From the NCBI RefSeq assembly GCF_042665195.1, contig NZ_JBHTBW010000004.1:1-64000 (forward strand): a DNA stretch of 64,000 bases, written 5' to 3'. This DNA is from Laceyella putida. GTDB taxonomy: Bacteria > Bacillota > Bacilli > Thermoactinomycetales > Thermoactinomycetaceae. The position numbers and the translations under genes were made by a program. The notes beneath the pieces are model-generated. The model saw nothing but the letters and a program-made list of their open reading frames with translations, was not told the origin of the DNA and made no database searches. This document shows positions 27,801 through 34,543 of the stretch, one piece after another; position 1 is the first letter of the stretch; each line of letters opens with the position of its first letter.

Positions 27801-28029
27801 CCCCTTGGCTTTATCTGGAGCCTCCGCCGAGTTGATCTCGCAAGGCTTGGCCATTACCGTGATCGGTGGCTTGACTACATCGACACTGCTTACGCTCATT
27901 TTTGTCCCAGTGCTGTACGCGCTCGTAGGAAAGGTGCGCAGATTGAAACAAACCGATTTGATCGGAGAATCGGCTGGAAATGACAACAAGCTGATCAAGT
28001 GGCCTTCAAGACAGGAAGGAACGGTCTGA
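24868..28029 (+). CDS. RND-family efflux transporter (SwrC/AcrB-like)
   Basis: 1053 residues with the two-fold RND layout: helix 1 at residues 10-30, large extracytoplasmic loop to about 335, six helices, a second loop, and five final helices. Family signatures include QLESFPDVSFPVLSVQ, the proton-relay region GGMAVAIGRIVDDSIVVIEN with its paired acidic residues, and the mirrored LVGIVVTNAVVLLDR. Gram-positive members such as B. subtilis SwrC export surfactin and other lipophilic compounds. An inserted stretch rich in Gly, Ser, Met and Pro (about residues 247-270) is unusual. The start follows AAAGGAGG. It lies downstream of a two-component system and has its own terminator. Confidence 0.9.
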   Translation: MNRIIKWSLNNGTSLILLMLIVLFGGVTSIGKIQLESFPDVSFPVLSVQITLPGSAAEDIEKDATEPIEESLIKLKDYESLVSTSSENSASISITYPFGTDIDEKERTVESEISKLALPEDAHVQINKISTDVIPIYQAAVSAEDGKDLQAVLEDQVVPAIEQTEGVYSVQLKGKKAVEVEIRVNLDKAEAKGLDLQTIKQALQNQEYAMPAGSAEKDGSTIPVRMVGGIDQVDQLKEVNISPVNTGAGMNGGQPSSPMPAKGSGQSQAVKLSEIAEVKTVSEQTELTRVNGKEAYLIEVTKDQEANTADVAGSIRDILSKYEKQEGWDVNPIMDQGEEVEKSVSSLVREGLFGALFVIVVIALFLRNVRATLIALISLPLSILATISLLEMMGYTLNIMTLGGMAVAIGRIVDDSIVVIENIYRWRQQGGNQLSGKEVAYRATKEILSAVASSTFVTVVVFLPLAFVTGILGEMFRPFAIAVTISILVSLLVAMMLIPLLGASFFKQVKQHAEETALVRGYEKLLRGALKKKGWVMAASLLLLIASLGTIPFLGFAFLPGEEATTIQTEISLPAGTTLAATDQLAKQVDDKLADMNLFVKRQMTVGSEDSRRGAFGGGGAGEQKITFTLETKQGVSMGDTLERVQQETEDLVKDGYPEATVTAREAQEAGPPSGNNIDVQLYGENQADLQKAAGQIEALLKQNADLKNISNNMGETRTTWEITLNDEGEELGLSPNQVAAAVNQHLQPTDVGTYELDGKEQSIALVYDEKITSLSQLEEIRINTPAGPKSLGEIADVKTKEVLKSIRHENGNTYAQVSAQSKGKDISLVTREVEQDIQSLSLPKGIEVSIGGGLEDIQTGFKDLGIAIAIAIGLVFLILSMTYGGLLTPLVILSSLIFVPVGALTGLLIAGQSLSMSAMIGFLMLVGIVVTNAVVLLDRVEANRKAGIELVESLVEAAKTRLRPILMTAIATILALIPLALSGASAELISQGLAITVIGGLTTSTLLTLIFVPVLYALVGKVRRLKQTDLIGESAGNDNKLIKWPSRQEGTV

Positions 28030-28086
28030 AAACCAACCAAAGCATGATAAAGGCATTTGCTAAAGAAAACGGCATCAAACCCGCTG

Positions 28087-28126
28087 AACGTGGCTACTGT
28101 TTGTACAGTGGCCACGTTTGTTTTTT
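28087..28126 (+). terminator. Rho-independent terminator
   Basis: AACGTGGC-T-ACTG and ACAGT-GGCCACGTT arms followed by TGTTTTTT, 58 bases after the RND gene. Confidence 0.8.
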
Positions 28127-28220
28127 CATCCCATGGGCAGGGGTAGACCGAAGGTTCCTTTATATGGATATGAGCCCGACTATTGGGAAAATGATTCATT
28201 CACCTAAGGCGAGGCGGGGT

Positions 28221-28248
28221 ATTGACACATATATTTTTTAATGTCAAT
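28221..28248 (+). promoter_or_regulatory. Inverted repeat before the Cys/Trp-repeat gene
   Basis: ATTGACA and TGTCAAT are separated by 14 A/T-rich bases, ending 27 bases before the ATG. The left arm contains a perfect TTGACA, so it may double as a -35 element; no good -10 lies 17 bases further on. It looks like an operator or promoter for the small gene. Confidence 0.4.
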
Positions 28249-28275
28249 GACAATAACACAAAGTGAGGGATTGTT

Positions 28276-28530
28276 ATGGAATTTTATCCTGAATATTTAA
28301 CTGACGAAGAAATGGAAGAAATGATGGAGGAAGCGAATGTAGACCAATATCGTGACGGGTTCTGCCGTCGCAATCCTTGGCATTGGCGGTGTCGTCGCGA
28401 TCATTTTGACCGCGATTTCGGATTCTGCCGCCGCAACCCCTGGCATTGGCGGTGTCGACATGATTTCGACCGGGACCGCGACCATCGCCGATTCTGCCGA
28501 CAAAACCCTTGGCATCCTACATGTCGGTGA
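28276..28530 (+). CDS. Small protein with three FCRxNPWHxxCR repeats, unknown
   Basis: 84 residues. Residues 1-27 are strongly acidic (EEMEEMMEEA inside). Then come three copies of one motif: FCRRNPWHWRCR (29-40), FCRRNPWHWRCR (50-61) and FCRQNPWHPTCR (73-84, the C-terminus), separated by short spacers rich in Asp, Arg, His and Phe. Each repeat has a C-x8-C pair, giving six Cys in total. There is no signal peptide or membrane helix. GTGAGGGA lies 7 bases before ATG. The layout of an acidic leader followed by repeated cationic cores would suit a multi-core modified peptide precursor. A metal-binding or spore-coat protein is an equally fair guess. No modification enzyme adjoins it. I do not recognise the family. 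Confidence 0.7.
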   Translation: MEFYPEYLTDEEMEEMMEEANVDQYRDGFCRRNPWHWRCRRDHFDRDFGFCRRNPWHWRCRHDFDRDRDHRRFCRQNPWHPTCR

Positions 28531-28637
28531 GGGTAACTCGGATTCAGTCCAGTTCGCGATGATGAACGCGCGCCTAAGCCTGTGCCGATAAGCGCGGGAG
28601 AAAAAGCCTTCTTGGGATGACTGGGAAGTATAGCAGG

Positions 28638-28670
28638 AAAAAGGCTGATTCGATGGGAATCAGCCTTTTT
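28638..28670 (+). terminator. Rho-independent terminator
   Basis: Perfect 14-base arms AAAAAGGCTGATTC and GAATCAGCCTTTTT around a five-base loop, about 110 bases after the repeat-protein gene. A second small palindrome CCGCTTTT-AA-AAAAGCGG follows at 28673-28690. Confidence 0.85.
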
Positions 28671-28917
28671 ATCCGCTTTTAAAAAAGCGGTGAGAACGCA
28701 TGCGTCCCCGGATGGGAGGCGATTGGCCGACATCTTGCCATCATAGATGTACATGCTAGATAAGGGTAACATCCTTGGACAACAAGATTTGACTGCCAAA
28801 TATGAATATTTATATTTTAACGCATATGAAATATAATGAAAGAACAAAGCGTAAACGAGAAAGCGCTTTCAAATGAATGAGGATCCATTCAGCGAGAGAA
28901 AGGCGAGAGGTGATCAG

Positions 28918-29472
28918 ATGAGGCGATCGAAGAGAATGCTCTGGCTGGTTATGGCGGTTGTGATTACGGTGCCCGCCGTGGCGGTTGGCGTGCACCAGGC
29001 TCCCTCTTTGCAGAAGCGACTTCATTTTTTGAAACCCTTTGACTTGAATGGCACACTGGCCGAGATTGAGGCCAAAACCAAAGCGCTGGGCTCGTTAAAT
29101 AAGAAGATTCTTCAAGGCTTGCAATCGATTGAGGAAAAGTCGGCGAAGACGGAACAGGTGAGCCAAAAGTTGAAACAAGTAAATGGGATCGCCGGGAAGC
29201 AAAGCGAAACCTTAACAGACATTCGCTCAGTGACGGCGCGGCAGGTACTGTTAAGCCAAAGCCTCAATCGCTTGAGCGGCGATTTGACTCGGCAGATGAA
29301 CCTGATCGCAAATACGGGGAAAGTGCAAGCGTCACAAGGGCAAGAGTTGGAGTCGGTCACAGTGGAGACGTTGGAGAAGTTAAAGGAAGCAGTTAAGCAA
29401 AACCAGCGTTTGGAAGAAAAATTGAAGCAGGCCGCCTCCAAGAGCGAGCAAGCCTCACAATCCTTACCCTAA
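28918..29472 (+). CDS. Membrane-anchored coiled-coil protein 1 of six, unknown
   Basis: 184 residues. MRRSKRMLWLVMAVVITVPA gives a positively charged start and one transmembrane helix (residues 8-27), so the rest should lie outside the cell membrane. From about residue 45 to the end the chain is almost entirely helical and coiled-coil-like, rich in Lys, Gln, Glu, Ser and Leu with few aromatics, and has no Cys. ATG at 28918 follows GCGAGAGGTGATC. It is the first of six co-directional genes spaced by -25 to +19 bases. No family recognised; phage-tail, secretion or chemoreceptor domains are not apparent. Confidence 0.65.
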   Translation: MRRSKRMLWLVMAVVITVPAVAVGVHQAPSLQKRLHFLKPFDLNGTLAEIEAKTKALGSLNKKILQGLQSIEEKSAKTEQVSQKLKQVNGIAGKQSETLTDIRSVTARQVLLSQSLNRLSGDLTRQMNLIANTGKVQASQGQELESVTVETLEKLKEAVKQNQRLEEKLKQAASKSEQASQSLP

Positions 29473-29486
29473 CGAGGAGCGATGAG

Positions 29487-30005
29487 ATGAACATCTTCAG
29501 AAAAACAGTGAGTATCCTGGCGGTCCTCCTATTGAGTGGGTTATTGATCAATGGAATCACCATGACACAGCAATTGAAAAAAATTCACGCCAGCTTGGAA
29601 GACAACATTGATGCGTTGGCGGAATTAAATGAGGTGCAAGCGGCGATTATCAGCAAAAACGAAGAGTTGGAGCGGATGGTTGACACACTGGACTCCTTGG
29701 ATCAAGGTCTTGGCGGCACAATTAATAAAACGGGACAAACCCTTGCTTACCTTTCTTCTGTGGTGGATTACAATGCGGACAGTTTGCGGCTGAATGACCA
29801 CATGGTTCGATTTTCCCAGCATTCCGGCACGAATATCAAGTCTGTCCGCTTTTCTTTGGCGGAAGTGGAGCCTTATCTTAAGCAGCTTGATCAAATACTG
29901 CGCCAATTGGCCCAGACGGCTGAGCGGGACCAGCGGCACTTGGAGCGAATTAACCGAGCCACCCGGCAGATGAACACCAAGATTCCAGAGGTGAACCTTC
30001 CATGA
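29487..30005 (+). CDS. Membrane-anchored coiled-coil protein 2 of six, unknown
   Basis: 172 residues: MNIFRKTVSILAVLLLSGLL forms the anchoring helix, followed by coiled coil (LEDNIDALAELNEVQAAI and on) with a possible break near residue 85 (TINKTGQTLAYLSS). It ends QMNTKIPEVNLP, which resembles the tails of proteins 3 and 5 (MNRKTKWIP, LNRKFKWL), suggesting that these genes arose by duplication. AACGAGGAGCGATGAG precedes ATG. Its stop codon overlaps the next start. Confidence 0.65.
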   Translation: MNIFRKTVSILAVLLLSGLLINGITMTQQLKKIHASLEDNIDALAELNEVQAAIISKNEELERMVDTLDSLDQGLGGTINKTGQTLAYLSSVVDYNADSLRLNDHMVRFSQHSGTNIKSVRFSLAEVEPYLKQLDQILRQLAQTAERDQRHLERINRATRQMNTKIPEVNLP

Positions 30006-30526
30006 AGCCTTTATTTGGTTTAAGCGGGTTGATTATGTTGATTTTGTTGGCGCTCGTTGCCAATACGTGGTTGCAGTTGTCCCTGCAAGATGATATCAAA
30101 CAAAATTCGGCCAAGTTGAAATCGCACCTTACGCAATCGGCGGCCAAATCGGCAAAGATGAATGAGCAGTTGGCACTCTTAAATCAGATTAATAAGAAAA
30201 CACAGGAACTCCAACGTCAAGTGGTGCGCATTGACGGAAATACGGCCGGTTTGGAAAGTGAATTGAAAGCGTTGGACAAGGTGGTGGCGTCGATTGCCCT
30301 GCGCGTGGATACGATCGGCAAAAATACAGGTCTCACCTCAGCCGATCTTAAAGCGATTCACACTTCGCTTGATGCGAGCATGGCCCGGCTAAATTCCATG
30401 CAATCCACCAATGGGCAAGTGGTTCACGCCCTGGCCGAGATGAAAAAAATCCAGGGAGACATCAATCGCAACATGCAAGAGATGAACAGGAAAACGAAAT
30501 GGATTCCCCAGAAGGGAGGGCGCTGA
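30002..30526 (+). CDS. Membrane-anchored coiled-coil protein 3 of six, unknown
   Basis: 174 residues. A hydrophobic helix at residues 8-25 (GLIMLILLALVAN) is followed by heptad-rich sequence with regular Leu/Ile/Val spacing and many Gln, Lys and Asn. The tail MQEMNRKTKWIPQKGGR shares its NRKxKW core with protein 5. Start ATG overlaps the stop of protein 2 by four bases (ATGA), which implies coupled translation. The next start is three bases past its stop. Confidence 0.65.
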   Translation: MKPLFGLSGLIMLILLALVANTWLQLSLQDDIKQNSAKLKSHLTQSAAKSAKMNEQLALLNQINKKTQELQRQVVRIDGNTAGLESELKALDKVVASIALRVDTIGKNTGLTSADLKAIHTSLDASMARLNSMQSTNGQVVHALAEMKKIQGDINRNMQEMNRKTKWIPQKGGR

Positions 30527-30528
30527 CC

Positions 30529-31362
30529 ATGATGGACAGATGGAAACGATTCTTCCAGTCGTTGTGGTCGCAAGTGAAAAGCCGGACAGGGATAGCCGGA
30601 GTGAATATGCGGGCACTCTTCCTGGTGATGCTGTGTTTGGCCTTGGCATGCGTTACGCCGGCTATGGCCCGATGGAGTGACCGGGTTCTGTTGCCCAACC
30701 TGGCTTCCCTAAACATTTTTCAATTGACGAGAGAGCTATCCGCCATGACGGACGGCATGATTGTATCGACGGATCAGCTGAAGCAAGAAGTGGACAACGC
30801 GTCCCATTCTTTGGATGCGTTATCCGAGCAAGAGGAAAAGTTGACAGGGCAAGCGGAAACGAACCGAAGCATCCAACGGGAACTGGGCAAACAGTTGGCG
30901 GGCAATCAGGAAGCGCGCAAACGGATGGAAGCGATTCTTTCCCGCCAGGAGCAAACGTACGGGTTGACAAAGGAAGCGGCGATCAAGGCGGGCGACATTT
31001 CCGCGCAAATGGGGACAACGATTGACCATTTGGAGCGGGTTGCCGTCCAAACCGGACAGGTGGGGAGCAATACGGCGAAATTAAATGGGCAGATGGATTC
31101 CCTGTTGGTCGAGTTGGACGAGTCGATTGACAATTTCAAATTCGTCGCCAACATCACCGAGGCGCTCCGCATTTTGCGGCAACCGTCGCTTTCGGCCCCG
31201 CTTTCCGCGGTATCGAAAGTGTTGCCGAAAGGACCGCTGAAAGAAGGGGTGGAAACCGTGGAAAAGGAAGTGCTGTCCCCAATTGAGGAGAGTCTCGGCT
31301 TGAACAAAGAGAAAGAGCGGTCCAACCAAGGGTCGGGGTTGCTTGATCTTCTCCTACCATAA
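30529..31362 (+). CDS. Exported coiled-coil protein 4 of six, unknown
   Basis: 277 residues, the largest of the set. A cationic N-terminus (MMDRWKRFFQSLWSQVKSR) precedes a hydrophobic stretch ALFLVMLCLALACVTPAMA that could be either a cleaved signal peptide (A-M-A site near residue 48) or an anchor. Residues 70-205 are coiled-coil. The last 70 residues are different: LRQPSLSAPLSAVSKVLPKG and the following EGVETVEKEVLSPIEESLG suggest a separate small domain. AAGGGAGGGCGCTGACC supplies the ribosome binding site. I do not recognise the family. Confidence 0.65.
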   Translation: MMDRWKRFFQSLWSQVKSRTGIAGVNMRALFLVMLCLALACVTPAMARWSDRVLLPNLASLNIFQLTRELSAMTDGMIVSTDQLKQEVDNASHSLDALSEQEEKLTGQAETNRSIQRELGKQLAGNQEARKRMEAILSRQEQTYGLTKEAAIKAGDISAQMGTTIDHLERVAVQTGQVGSNTAKLNGQMDSLLVELDESIDNFKFVANITEALRILRQPSLSAPLSAVSKVLPKGPLKEGVETVEKEVLSPIEESLGLNKEKERSNQGSGLLDLLLP

Positions 31363-31381
31363 GAAACATGGGGTGATTCAA

Positions 31382-31900
31382 TTGTTAAAAGGTGTCTTGC
31401 TGATGGTCAATCTCCTGTTGCTCGCCTTGTTCGGTTGGGGAACGGTGCAACAAATCAAGAACCAACAGGCAACCAACCAGGTGATGCGGGAAGTTGCGCA
31501 CAATGTGGAGTTGACGAAACAATTGACAGAAGAGACGAACCGGCAACTGGCGCCGCTCAGAGAAACGTCGGCGACGATCGAGGCGATGAATGCCAAACTG
31601 GCGGGCACAGAGGGCAAACTGCAAAACATGAACCGCAGTGTGGATCGCGTCATCGCCAGTGAACAAAAGATCATTGACGGCTTGGATCGCTTGAACGGAT
31701 CAACCCGAACCGTCGTGGGACAACTGGAGACGCTCGCGCGCCAGAATGAGCGGTTGGTTCCGACAGCGGCCGGAGTCTCTTCGCAAACAGCGGAAGAAAA
31801 CCGCTACATTCAAAGTTTGTCCGGATTGACAAACACTTCCATCGCCGAGTTATCCGAATTGAACCGCAAATTCAAATGGCTGAGCTACTTACCACATTGA
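31382..31900 (+). CDS. Membrane-anchored coiled-coil protein 5 of six, unknown
   Basis: 172 residues from a TTG at 31382 with GGGGTG six bases upstream; GTG at 31373 is an alternative. The helix LLKGVLLMVNLLLLALFGWG anchors the protein. The remainder is a long coiled coil with Asn, Gln, Thr and Arg at core-flanking positions. The tail ELNRKFKWLSYLPH matches the tail of protein 3 (EMNRKTKWIPQ). That shared end, repeated in genes of otherwise different sequence, may be a docking site for a common partner. Confidence 0.62.
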   Translation: MLKGVLLMVNLLLLALFGWGTVQQIKNQQATNQVMREVAHNVELTKQLTEETNRQLAPLRETSATIEAMNAKLAGTEGKLQNMNRSVDRVIASEQKIIDGLDRLNGSTRTVVGQLETLARQNERLVPTAAGVSSQTAEENRYIQSLSGLTNTSIAELSELNRKFKWLSYLPH

Positions 31901-32085
31901 AAAAAGAGGCGATCCCATTGTTGTTTAGCTTATTATACCTATTGACGATCTTGGCTGTTCTCTTATTCACCGGCCTGACGATTAGGTCCATCATCAAAGA
32001 TCGCAGGTACCAGCGTTGGCTGTTCTATATGGTGGGCAGTGCCTTGGTTTATTTCCTGTTGGTTGCCGTCAGTGTGTGGGTTTAG
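31876..32085 (+). CDS. Two-helix membrane protein 6 of six, unknown
   Basis: 69 residues with two hydrophobic helices (about 14-34 and 48-68) joined by a basic loop IIKDRRYQRWL, and no coiled coil, unlike the five genes before it. The ATG at 31876 lies inside the end of gene 5 and lacks a clear ribosome binding site; a TTG at 31918 preceded by GAGGCG would give a shorter product. As a polytopic partner it could be the membrane receptor for the coiled-coil proteins; that is inference. Confidence 0.5.
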   Translation: MAELLTTLKKEAIPLLFSLLYLLTILAVLLFTGLTIRSIIKDRRYQRWLFYMVGSALVYFLLVAVSVWV

Positions 32086-32307
32086 GTTTCAACAAACCAA
32101 TTTACAGATTATTGGCTCTGATATATAGTGTTTGAAATATAACGCAAAATGAAGATAGAAATACACGGTGACGCTCCGTTCGTTGACGAAAATTCCGCCT
32201 TTGCTTGCCTTGATGCGGCAGGTGCGCAAAGAGTTTGCCCAAGAGGCGATTTATCTCAACGTGAACGGGATCGTGGAGTTGATTGATGAATCGTGCCAAG
32301 GACCGAC
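32086..32307. other. Gene-free stretch before the siderophore operon
   Basis: About 220 bases. At 32168-32290 the plus strand reads RSLTKIPPLLALMRQVRKEF followed by AQEAIYLNVNGIVELIDES, coding-like but with no ribosome binding site; I take it for a gene remnant at most. Confidence 0.3.
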
Positions 32308-32347
32308 AACCGGAGTCCGGCATCATGCCGGACTCCGGTTTCGTTTG
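32308..32347. terminator. Perfect 33-base palindromic terminator-like hairpin
   Basis: AACCGGAGTCCGGCAT and ATGCCGGACTCCGGTT flank one base and are followed by TCGTTT. It isolates the siderophore operon from the upstream cluster. Confidence 0.65.
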
Positions 32348-32433
32348 CTTTATGGGACGGCACGGACTGATTGGCCCATAACAAAACGGAATGGAAAATT
32401 AGAACATAAAATTTGCAAAATCTGATTGATTTG

Positions 32434-32452
32434 AGAGTGATTATCATTTACT
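32434..32452 (+). promoter_or_regulatory. Fur box 1 of the siderophore operon
   Basis: GAGAGTGATTATCATTTAC has the TGATTATCA core with a good half-site match to the GATAATGATTATCATTATC consensus. It lies in the promoter of sbnA, 44 bases before the start, and should confer repression by iron-loaded Fur. Confidence 0.7.
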
Positions 32453-32461
32453 ATTGTAATC

Positions 32462-32480
32462 GAAAATGATTATCAATATA
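32462..32480 (+). promoter_or_regulatory. Fur box 2 of the siderophore operon
   Basis: GAAAATGATTATCAATATA repeats the TGATTATCA core 28 bases downstream of box 1 and ends 15 bases before sbnA, next to its ribosome binding site. Two adjacent boxes would give tight iron control. Confidence 0.7.
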
Positions 32481-32495
32481 GAAAGGGTGAGACAC

Positions 32496-33479
32496 ATGCC
32501 GGCCTTAATACATAAGCAAGATGAGAACAGGGCCCTCCCTTCGTCAGTCATCGAATGTGTGGGGAATACGCCTCTGGTCTCTTTGCAGCGGTTATTTAAA
32601 GGAACAGGGGTAGAGGTATTTGCCAAGTTGGAGTATATGAACCCGGGAGGAAGCATGAAGGACCGTCCCGCCCGCTATATGATTGAGCAAGGGTTGCGCG
32701 ATGGGTCGATTACTTCCGATTCCCACATCATCGAAAGCAGCTCAGGCAATCTGGGTGTGGCGATCGCGATGGTTGCCCGTGTGTATGGCTTAGCGTTCAC
32801 TTGTGTCGTCGATCCCAAAACGGCCCCGAGCAACCTCAAAATCTTAAGCCAATTGGGTGCCCGGATAGAGATGGTGACGGAGGCGGATGACCAAGGCGGT
32901 TATCTCAAAACGCGGATCAAACGCGTGCAAGAGTTGTTACATAACATTCCACATGCTGTATGGATGAATCAATATGTGAATGAGCGAAATTGGCAGGCCC
33001 ACTATCATGGAACGGGACGCGAGATGGTGGAACAACTTCCCCAAGCGCCAGATTGCCTGATTGCGGCTGTGAGCACGAGCGGGAGCATATTGGGGTGTGC
33101 CAGACGGCTCAAAGAAACCTATCCCCATGTCAAAGTGATCGCCGTTGATGCGGTCGGTTCCGTTATCTTTGGATCTCCGCCCCAGCGGCGCGAACTGCCG
33201 GGAATCGGGTCGAGCCGGGTTCCTGAAATATTGGTGAGGGACGAGATCGATGAAGTGATCCATGTCAACGACCGGGAATCCGTCCAAGGCTGCCGCGACC
33301 TGTTGTACCATGAGGGCATTTTTGCGGGGGGGTCATCGGGCTCGGTGGTGGCCGCGATTCAAAAATTGATACCCCGCTTGCCCAGACCGTATCGCATCTG
33401 CACCATTTTCCCTGACCGGGGAGACCGTTATCTCGACATGGTCTATGACGAAGCTTGGGTTGACCGATTGCCAAAATAA
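32496..33479 (+). CDS. sbnA: SbnA-type N-(2-amino-2-carboxyethyl)-L-glutamate synthase
   Basis: 327 residues of the fold type II PLP family (cysteine synthase/OASS-like). The PLP Lys lies in NPGGSMKDRPA near residue 56; the substrate loop ESSSGNLGVA and the phosphate-binding AVSTSGSILG follow. In staphyloferrin B synthesis SbnA condenses O-phospho-L-serine with L-glutamate to ACEGA. The assignment rests on family plus position as first gene of a complete sbnA-I set. Start at 32496 follows GAAAGGGTGAGAC. Two Fur boxes lie directly upstream. Confidence 0.9.
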   Translation: MPALIHKQDENRALPSSVIECVGNTPLVSLQRLFKGTGVEVFAKLEYMNPGGSMKDRPARYMIEQGLRDGSITSDSHIIESSSGNLGVAIAMVARVYGLAFTCVVDPKTAPSNLKILSQLGARIEMVTEADDQGGYLKTRIKRVQELLHNIPHAVWMNQYVNERNWQAHYHGTGREMVEQLPQAPDCLIAAVSTSGSILGCARRLKETYPHVKVIAVDAVGSVIFGSPPQRRELPGIGSSRVPEILVRDEIDEVIHVNDRESVQGCRDLLYHEGIFAGGSSGSVVAAIQKLIPRLPRPYRICTIFPDRGDRYLDMVYDEAWVDRLPK

Positions 33480-33498
33480 AACAAAGAGGTGGTTCAAC

Positions 33499-34518
33499 AT
33501 GACGAATGCACAGAATCCGGAGCTTCTGTATCTGTCTAAGCAAGATATCGTGGAGTTGGGCGGAGACCATTCCGACCTGTATGTTGAGTCGATTGAGCGG
33601 GCGCTCACGCTTCATGCGGAAGGAAACTATGTTCAGCCGCTCAAACCTTATTTGCGCTCCCAAGGCGCCGGCGGACATATTGCCGATCGCATTATTGCGA
33701 TGCCAGCCCATATCGGGCAACCGGGCATTTCCGGCTTGAAATGGGTCGGAAGCAAGCATGACAATCCCAAGAAACGCGGCTTGGAGCGGGCGAGCGCATT
33801 GGTGATCTTAAATGATCCGGAAACCAACTACCCCATTGCCGTCATGGAGGGGAGCTTGATCAGCGGGATGAGAACAGCGGCCGTTACCGTCGTGGCTTCG
33901 AAGCATCTGGCCAAACCCGGGTTCACCCATGTGACGAGCATCGGATGCGGCGTGATCGCGAAAATGCAATTATTTTCAATGATTGAGCAGTTCCCGCAAA
34001 TCGAAGCGATCCACCTGTATGATGTTTTCCCTGAAGCGGCGGCCAAATTGTCTGATGCCATCCGGCAAAAAGCCCCGCGGATTCGAGTGGAATGTTGCCA
34101 ATCGGTGGAAGAGGCCGTCAAGCAAGGGGAAGTGGTGATCACCTGTACGGTGGCCGATCAACCTTATATCCCGTTTGCGTGGATTCAAAAGGGGGCGTTT
34201 ATCAGCAATGTCTCCATCATGGATGTGCACAAGGAAGTCTACTTAAAAGCGGATAAAGTGATTGTTGATGATTGGGAGCAGAGCAACCGGGAGAAAAAGG
34301 TGATCAACCAGCTCGTGCTGGAGGGGCGATTCTCCCGTGATCAACTGCATGCGGAGCTTGGCGAGATTGTGGTTGGGGCCAAACCGGGCCGGGAACGTGA
34401 CGATGAAATCATTTTGCTCAATCCGATGGGGATGGCGATCGAAGATATTGCCTGTGCGGAGAAAATTTATCGTGAGGCGGTTCGCAAACAGGTCGGAACC
34501 AAGTTGAGCCTTTACTAA
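33499..34518 (+). CDS. sbnB: SbnB-type ACEGA dehydrogenase (2,3-diaminopropionate synthesis)
   Basis: 339 residues of the ornithine cyclodeaminase/mu-crystallin family. The NAD-binding segment VTSIGCGVIAKMQL near residue 155 and DDWEQSNREKKVINQL near residue 255 fit the family, as does ISGMRTAAVTVVASKHL. SbnB oxidatively hydrolyses ACEGA to L-2,3-diaminopropionate, 2-oxoglutarate and NADH. Start follows AAAGAGGTGGTTCAAC, 19 bases after sbnA. Confidence 0.9.
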   Translation: MTNAQNPELLYLSKQDIVELGGDHSDLYVESIERALTLHAEGNYVQPLKPYLRSQGAGGHIADRIIAMPAHIGQPGISGLKWVGSKHDNPKKRGLERASALVILNDPETNYPIAVMEGSLISGMRTAAVTVVASKHLAKPGFTHVTSIGCGVIAKMQLFSMIEQFPQIEAIHLYDVFPEAAAKLSDAIRQKAPRIRVECCQSVEEAVKQGEVVITCTVADQPYIPFAWIQKGAFISNVSIMDVHKEVYLKADKVIVDDWEQSNREKKVINQLVLEGRFSRDQLHAELGEIVVGAKPGRERDDEIILLNPMGMAIEDIACAEKIYREAVRKQVGTKLSLY

Positions 34519-34543
34519 TTGGAGGGAAAGGACGAAAAGGTGG

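Noticed and set aside
28357..28530. Repeats in the Cys/Trp gene considered as a CRISPR-like array
   Set aside because: The repeat is at protein level, with only three units, unequal spacers and synonymous drift in DNA; it lies in one good reading frame.
28673..28690. CCGCTTTT-AA-AAAAGCGG palindrome as a second terminator
   Set aside because: No T tract follows and a much stronger terminator lies three bases before; it is probably incidental.
32168..32425. 85-codon plus-strand frame before the sbn operon
   Set aside because: No ribosome binding site; it runs through the perfect terminator palindrome at 32308-32340, so the second half cannot be a normal protein. At most a remnant in its first 40 codons.
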